Positions 4,691 to 5,487 of a stretch of 5,487 bases of DNA are shown here, in pieces (within the stretch, counting starts at the first letter, position 1; every line of letters begins with the position of its first letter). Source of the stretch: Thermoleophilia bacterium (GTDB lineage: Bacteria; Actinomycetota; Thermoleophilia; Gaiellales; SKUG01). A program made the translations under genes and the position numbers. Below the pieces are notes generated by a model. The model saw nothing but the letters and a program-made list of their open reading frames with translations, was not told where the DNA came from and did no database searches. The DNA lies in NCBI GenBank assembly GCA_025964455.1, contig JAOPYU010000009.1:1-5487 (forward strand), written 5' to 3'.

Positions 4691-5487
4691 ATGAGGCCCC
4701 GAGGCGGACGACGCACCGACAACGAGCGCGATCGAGGCCCGCAGACACGGGTCAACGAGATGATCCGCGTACGTGAGGTGCAGCTCATTGGCGAGGACGG
4801 CTCCAACAAGGGCGTCGTCCCCATCGCCGAGGCACAGCGCTACGCGGAGGAGAAGTCACTCGACCTCGTCGAGATCTCCCCGACTGCGAAGCCTCCCGTC
4901 TGCCGAGTCATGGACTTCGGCAAGTGGAAGTACGAGCTGAACATCAAGGAGAAGGAAGCTCGCAGGAACCGCAGCCAGATCATCACCAAGGAGATCAAGT
5001 ACCGCCCGAAGATCGGCGTTGCTGACTACACGACCAAGACCAACCACGTGCGGCGCTTCCTCGAGGCCGACGACAAGGTCAAGGTCACGATCATGTTCCG
5101 CGGCCGTGAGATGGCGCATCCCGAGTTGGGGCGCAACATCCTCGAGCGTGTGGCAGAAGATGTCGCCGACATGGCAGTCGTCGAGACTCGACCGAATCTC
5201 GAAGGCCGCAACATGACGATGATGCTCGCCCCGGTGAAGAAGCAGGAAGAGAAGGCAGCTCCTGCCGCAGCAGCTCCCGAGGCCCCGGCCGACGGCGCCG
5301 CAGCGGCACCTGCCACCACGACGGCCCCGGCCGCCGAGGCAGCTCCTGCAGCAGCCGCCCAGGAACCTGCCGCCGCGGCAGCTCCGAAGGCATCCACCGC
5401 CAAGGCTACGTCCAAGTCTGCATCGAAGGCCCCCGCCAAGGCTCCGGCCAAGGCGAAGTCATCCGCACCGAAGGATTCCGCACCGGA
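4691..5487 (+). CDS. infC: Translation initiation factor IF3 (3' end beyond window)
   Basis: IF3 binds the 30S subunit, prevents premature joining with 50S and checks start codon and initiator tRNA pairing. VNEMIRVREVQLIGEDG (21-37) opens the N-terminal domain. KPPVCRVMDFGKWKYE (67-82) is the family signature before the linker helix. KEIKYRPKI (100-108), then KVTIMFRGREMAHPELG (131-147) and the EGRNMTMMLAP end (171-181) make the complete C-terminal domain. A normal bacterial IF3 ends around here (about 180 residues). This one continues for at least 84 more residues of Ala/Pro-rich sequence becoming Lys-rich (KAPAKAPAKAKSS) and leaves the window still open. ATG 4691 has a good Shine-Dalgarno; residues 1-20 are Arg-rich. 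Ribosomal protein genes rpmI and rplT usually follow infC, but that lies outside the window. Confidence 0.95.
   Translation, partial: MRPRGGRRTDNERDRGPQTRVNEMIRVREVQLIGEDGSNKGVVPIAEAQRYAEEKSLDLVEISPTAKPPVCRVMDFGKWKYELNIKEKEARRNRSQIITKEIKYRPKIGVADYTTKTNHVRRFLEADDKVKVTIMFRGREMAHPELGRNILERVAEDVADMAVVETRPNLEGRNMTMMLAPVKKQEEKAAPAAAAPEAPADGAAAAPATTTAPAAEAAPAAAAQEPAAAAAPKASTAKATSKSASKAPAKAPAKAKSSAPKDSAP

Noticed and set aside
5026..5451. Minus-strand 141-codon Ala-rich frame opposite infC
   Set aside because: It is the complement of the IF3 C-terminal domain and tail, which is clearly coding on the plus strand.

Overview
The window looks like chromosomal DNA from a very GC-rich actinobacterium. The protein style (Ala/Pro/Lys-rich tails), a probable leaderless transcript and the strong GC bias fit Actinomycetota; something near the class Acidimicrobiia is my best guess, but the sequence alone does not fix the taxon.

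Layout. (1) 1-104: the last 33 codons of a principal-type sigma-70 factor (region 4.2), followed by a strong intrinsic terminator. (2) 177-238: a striking AT-rich long inverted repeat just behind that terminator, then about 400 bases with no gene I can support. (3) 651-1691 (+): a family 9 glycosyltransferase (ADP-heptosyltransferase-like), probably translated from a leaderless mRNA, ending at a perfect hairpin shared with the convergent gene. (4) 1773-2777 and 3177-3764 (-): two paralogous proteins of a family I do not recognise. They share an N-terminal domain of about 145-165 residues (L-x-PRGPAK, VFW-x-PF, YAK-[RK]-AG) and differ in their low-complexity tails; the larger one carries two in-frame tandem repeats. 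Each has its own Shine-Dalgarno sequence and an 11-bp upstream sequence in common, and they are separated by hairpins, so they are probably separate transcription units. (5) 3765-4424: a gene-free interval with a 16-bp palindrome, three diverged copies of a 53-nt repeat (one inverted, two direct) and an eight-unit, 22-bp G-rich tandem array. (6) 4425-4690: an extended -10 promoter and a structured leader of about 250 nt. (7) 4691-5487 (+): infC (translation initiation factor IF3), running off the window with a long Ala/Pro/Lys-rich tail.

The sigma factor and IF3 are housekeeping genes. The material between them (glycosyltransferase, paralogous pair, repeats) is the less conventional part. I see no transposase, phage, CRISPR, toxin-antitoxin or defence genes. 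The items most worth following up are the unrecognised paralogous family, the 53-nt and 22-bp repeat complex upstream of infC, the long palindrome behind the sigma gene, and the folded infC leader whose Shine-Dalgarno can be sequestered.
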